The translations under genes and the position numbers were made by a program. Source: Comamonas koreensis (GTDB lineage: Bacteria > Pseudomonadota > Gammaproteobacteria > Burkholderiales > Burkholderiaceae_C). Taken from it: a stretch of 64,000 nucleotides of DNA. Below, piece by piece: positions 63,478 to 64,000 of the stretch. Within the stretch, counting starts at the first letter, position 1, and every line of letters starts with the position of its first letter. The notes under the pieces were generated by a model. The model searched no databases. It saw nothing but the letters and a program-made list of their open reading frames with translations, and was not told where the DNA came from. Location of the stretch: NCBI RefSeq assembly GCF_014076495.1, contig NZ_CP043575.1, positions 3,906,001 to 3,970,000 on the forward strand, read 5' to 3'.

Positions 63478-64000
63478 TCAGTTCTTCATGTCCAGCAGTT
63501 TGATCAGGTCGGCGAAATAGGTCGCATCCTTCATCATCTGGTTGCGGAAGCCCTGGTCGTCGGCATAGACAAAGCCCAGGTTCTGTTTGGCCAGCACTTC
63601 CTGGAAGGCCGGCTCATCGACGGTCTTCTTGGCCGCCGCCTTGAGGTAGTTCAGCACATCGGTAGGCAGCTTCTTGGGGCCGGCAATGCCGCGCCAGGTG
63701 CCAATGCTCAGGTCGATGCCCTTTTCCTTCAGGGTGGGGACCTTGTCGAAGTTCTTCACGCGCTGGTCTGCCATCACGGCCAGCATCTTGAGCTTGCCCG
63801 CCTGCAGCTGCTGGGCCACTTCGGCCGGGCTCACCGCCACCGCATCGACGTGGCCCCCCATCAGCGCCAGCACGGCCGGGCCCGCGCCCTGGAACGGGAT
63901 ATGGTTGAACTGGATGCCGGTCTTGTCGCCCAGCGCCGTGGCGGCGAAGTGCCAGATCGAGCCATTGCCGGCATTGCCCACGCCCATCTTGCCGGGGTCC
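63478..64000 (-). CDS. Bug-family (TctC-like) substrate-binding protein, partial
   Basis: The C-terminal part, at least 174 aa; the gene runs off the right edge. FNHIPFQGAGPAVLALMGGH and VDAVAVSPAEVAQQLQAGKL, then LKEKGIDLSIGTWRGIAGPK, are Bug signatures. These periplasmic proteins bind carboxylates and are greatly expanded in Burkholderiales. Upstream of the SDR gene on the same strand, probably one operon. Confidence 0.92.
   Translation of the reverse strand, partial: DPGKMGVGNAGNGSIWHFAATALGDKTGIQFNHIPFQGAGPAVLALMGGHVDAVAVSPAEVAQQLQAGKLKMLAVMADQRVKNFDKVPTLKEKGIDLSIGTWRGIAGPKKLPTDVLNYLKAAAKKTVDEPAFQEVLAKQNLGFVYADDQGFRNQMMKDATYFADLIKLLDMKN

Overview
The window is a chromosomal segment of a betaproteobacterium of the order Burkholderiales, most likely family Comamonadaceae (Comamonas/Delftia-like). 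The evidence is the tmRNA tag peptide ANDERFALAA, the gene order gyrA-serC-pheA-tyrA-aroA/cmk-rpsA-ihfB, the aroA-cmk fusion, the alanine/proline-rich OmpA and a Bug-type binding protein. This is inferred from gene content, not from a database search.

The left part (1-15.1 kb) is accessory DNA. Positions 1-1033 are one end of an IS3-family (IS150-like) insertion sequence. Positions 1034-15097 are part of a prophage or related integrative element whose excisionase and tyrosine integrase (13.6-15.0 kb) lie next to the 3' end of ssrA, the usual arrangement for integration into a tmRNA gene. The element reads rightward: small unknown genes, its own tRNA-Arg(UCU), a RecT / YqaJ-type exonuclease / SSB recombination module, a TGT/DpdA-like gene overlapping a queuosine-precursor (VUT family) transporter, a Lar-type zinc ribbon joined to a MazG-like region, an ASCH protein, then xis and int. 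No capsid, tail or lysis genes are visible; the rest of the element lies left of the window or is lost. The most unusual feature is a roughly 640-nt stretch without a gene (about 1533-2175). It is densely folded, with long-range helices and many hairpins, lies behind paired palindromic operators and ends in an intrinsic terminator. I read it as a large structured non-coding RNA. A second, smaller element with two mutually exclusive long helices follows at 2783-2950.

The right part (15.1-64 kb) is host chromosome: ssrA; ubiG-gph; ompA; gyrA (isoleucine at position 83); serC-pheA-tyrA-aroA/cmk; rpsA; ihfB; a PhoD-like phosphatase, gamma-glutamyltranspeptidase, envelope proteins and an M23 peptidase; two MFS transporters; a BigR/Blh/YeeE-YedE sulfide-response cluster; truC; an M20 amidohydrolase; a TraB/GumN protein; an unusual AAA+ ATPase fused to an M41 (FtsH-type) metallopeptidase behind a probable attenuator leader; an RbgA-like GTPase; a FUSC/YccS-like membrane protein; gshA; an SDR; ferredoxin; ribB-ribH-nusB; an aminotransferase; ybgC-tolQ-tolR-tolA; another SDR and the edge of a Bug-family binding protein. 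Two copies of a 120-140 bp inverted-repeat element sit in convergent intergenic gaps at 38.8 and 50.2 kb.
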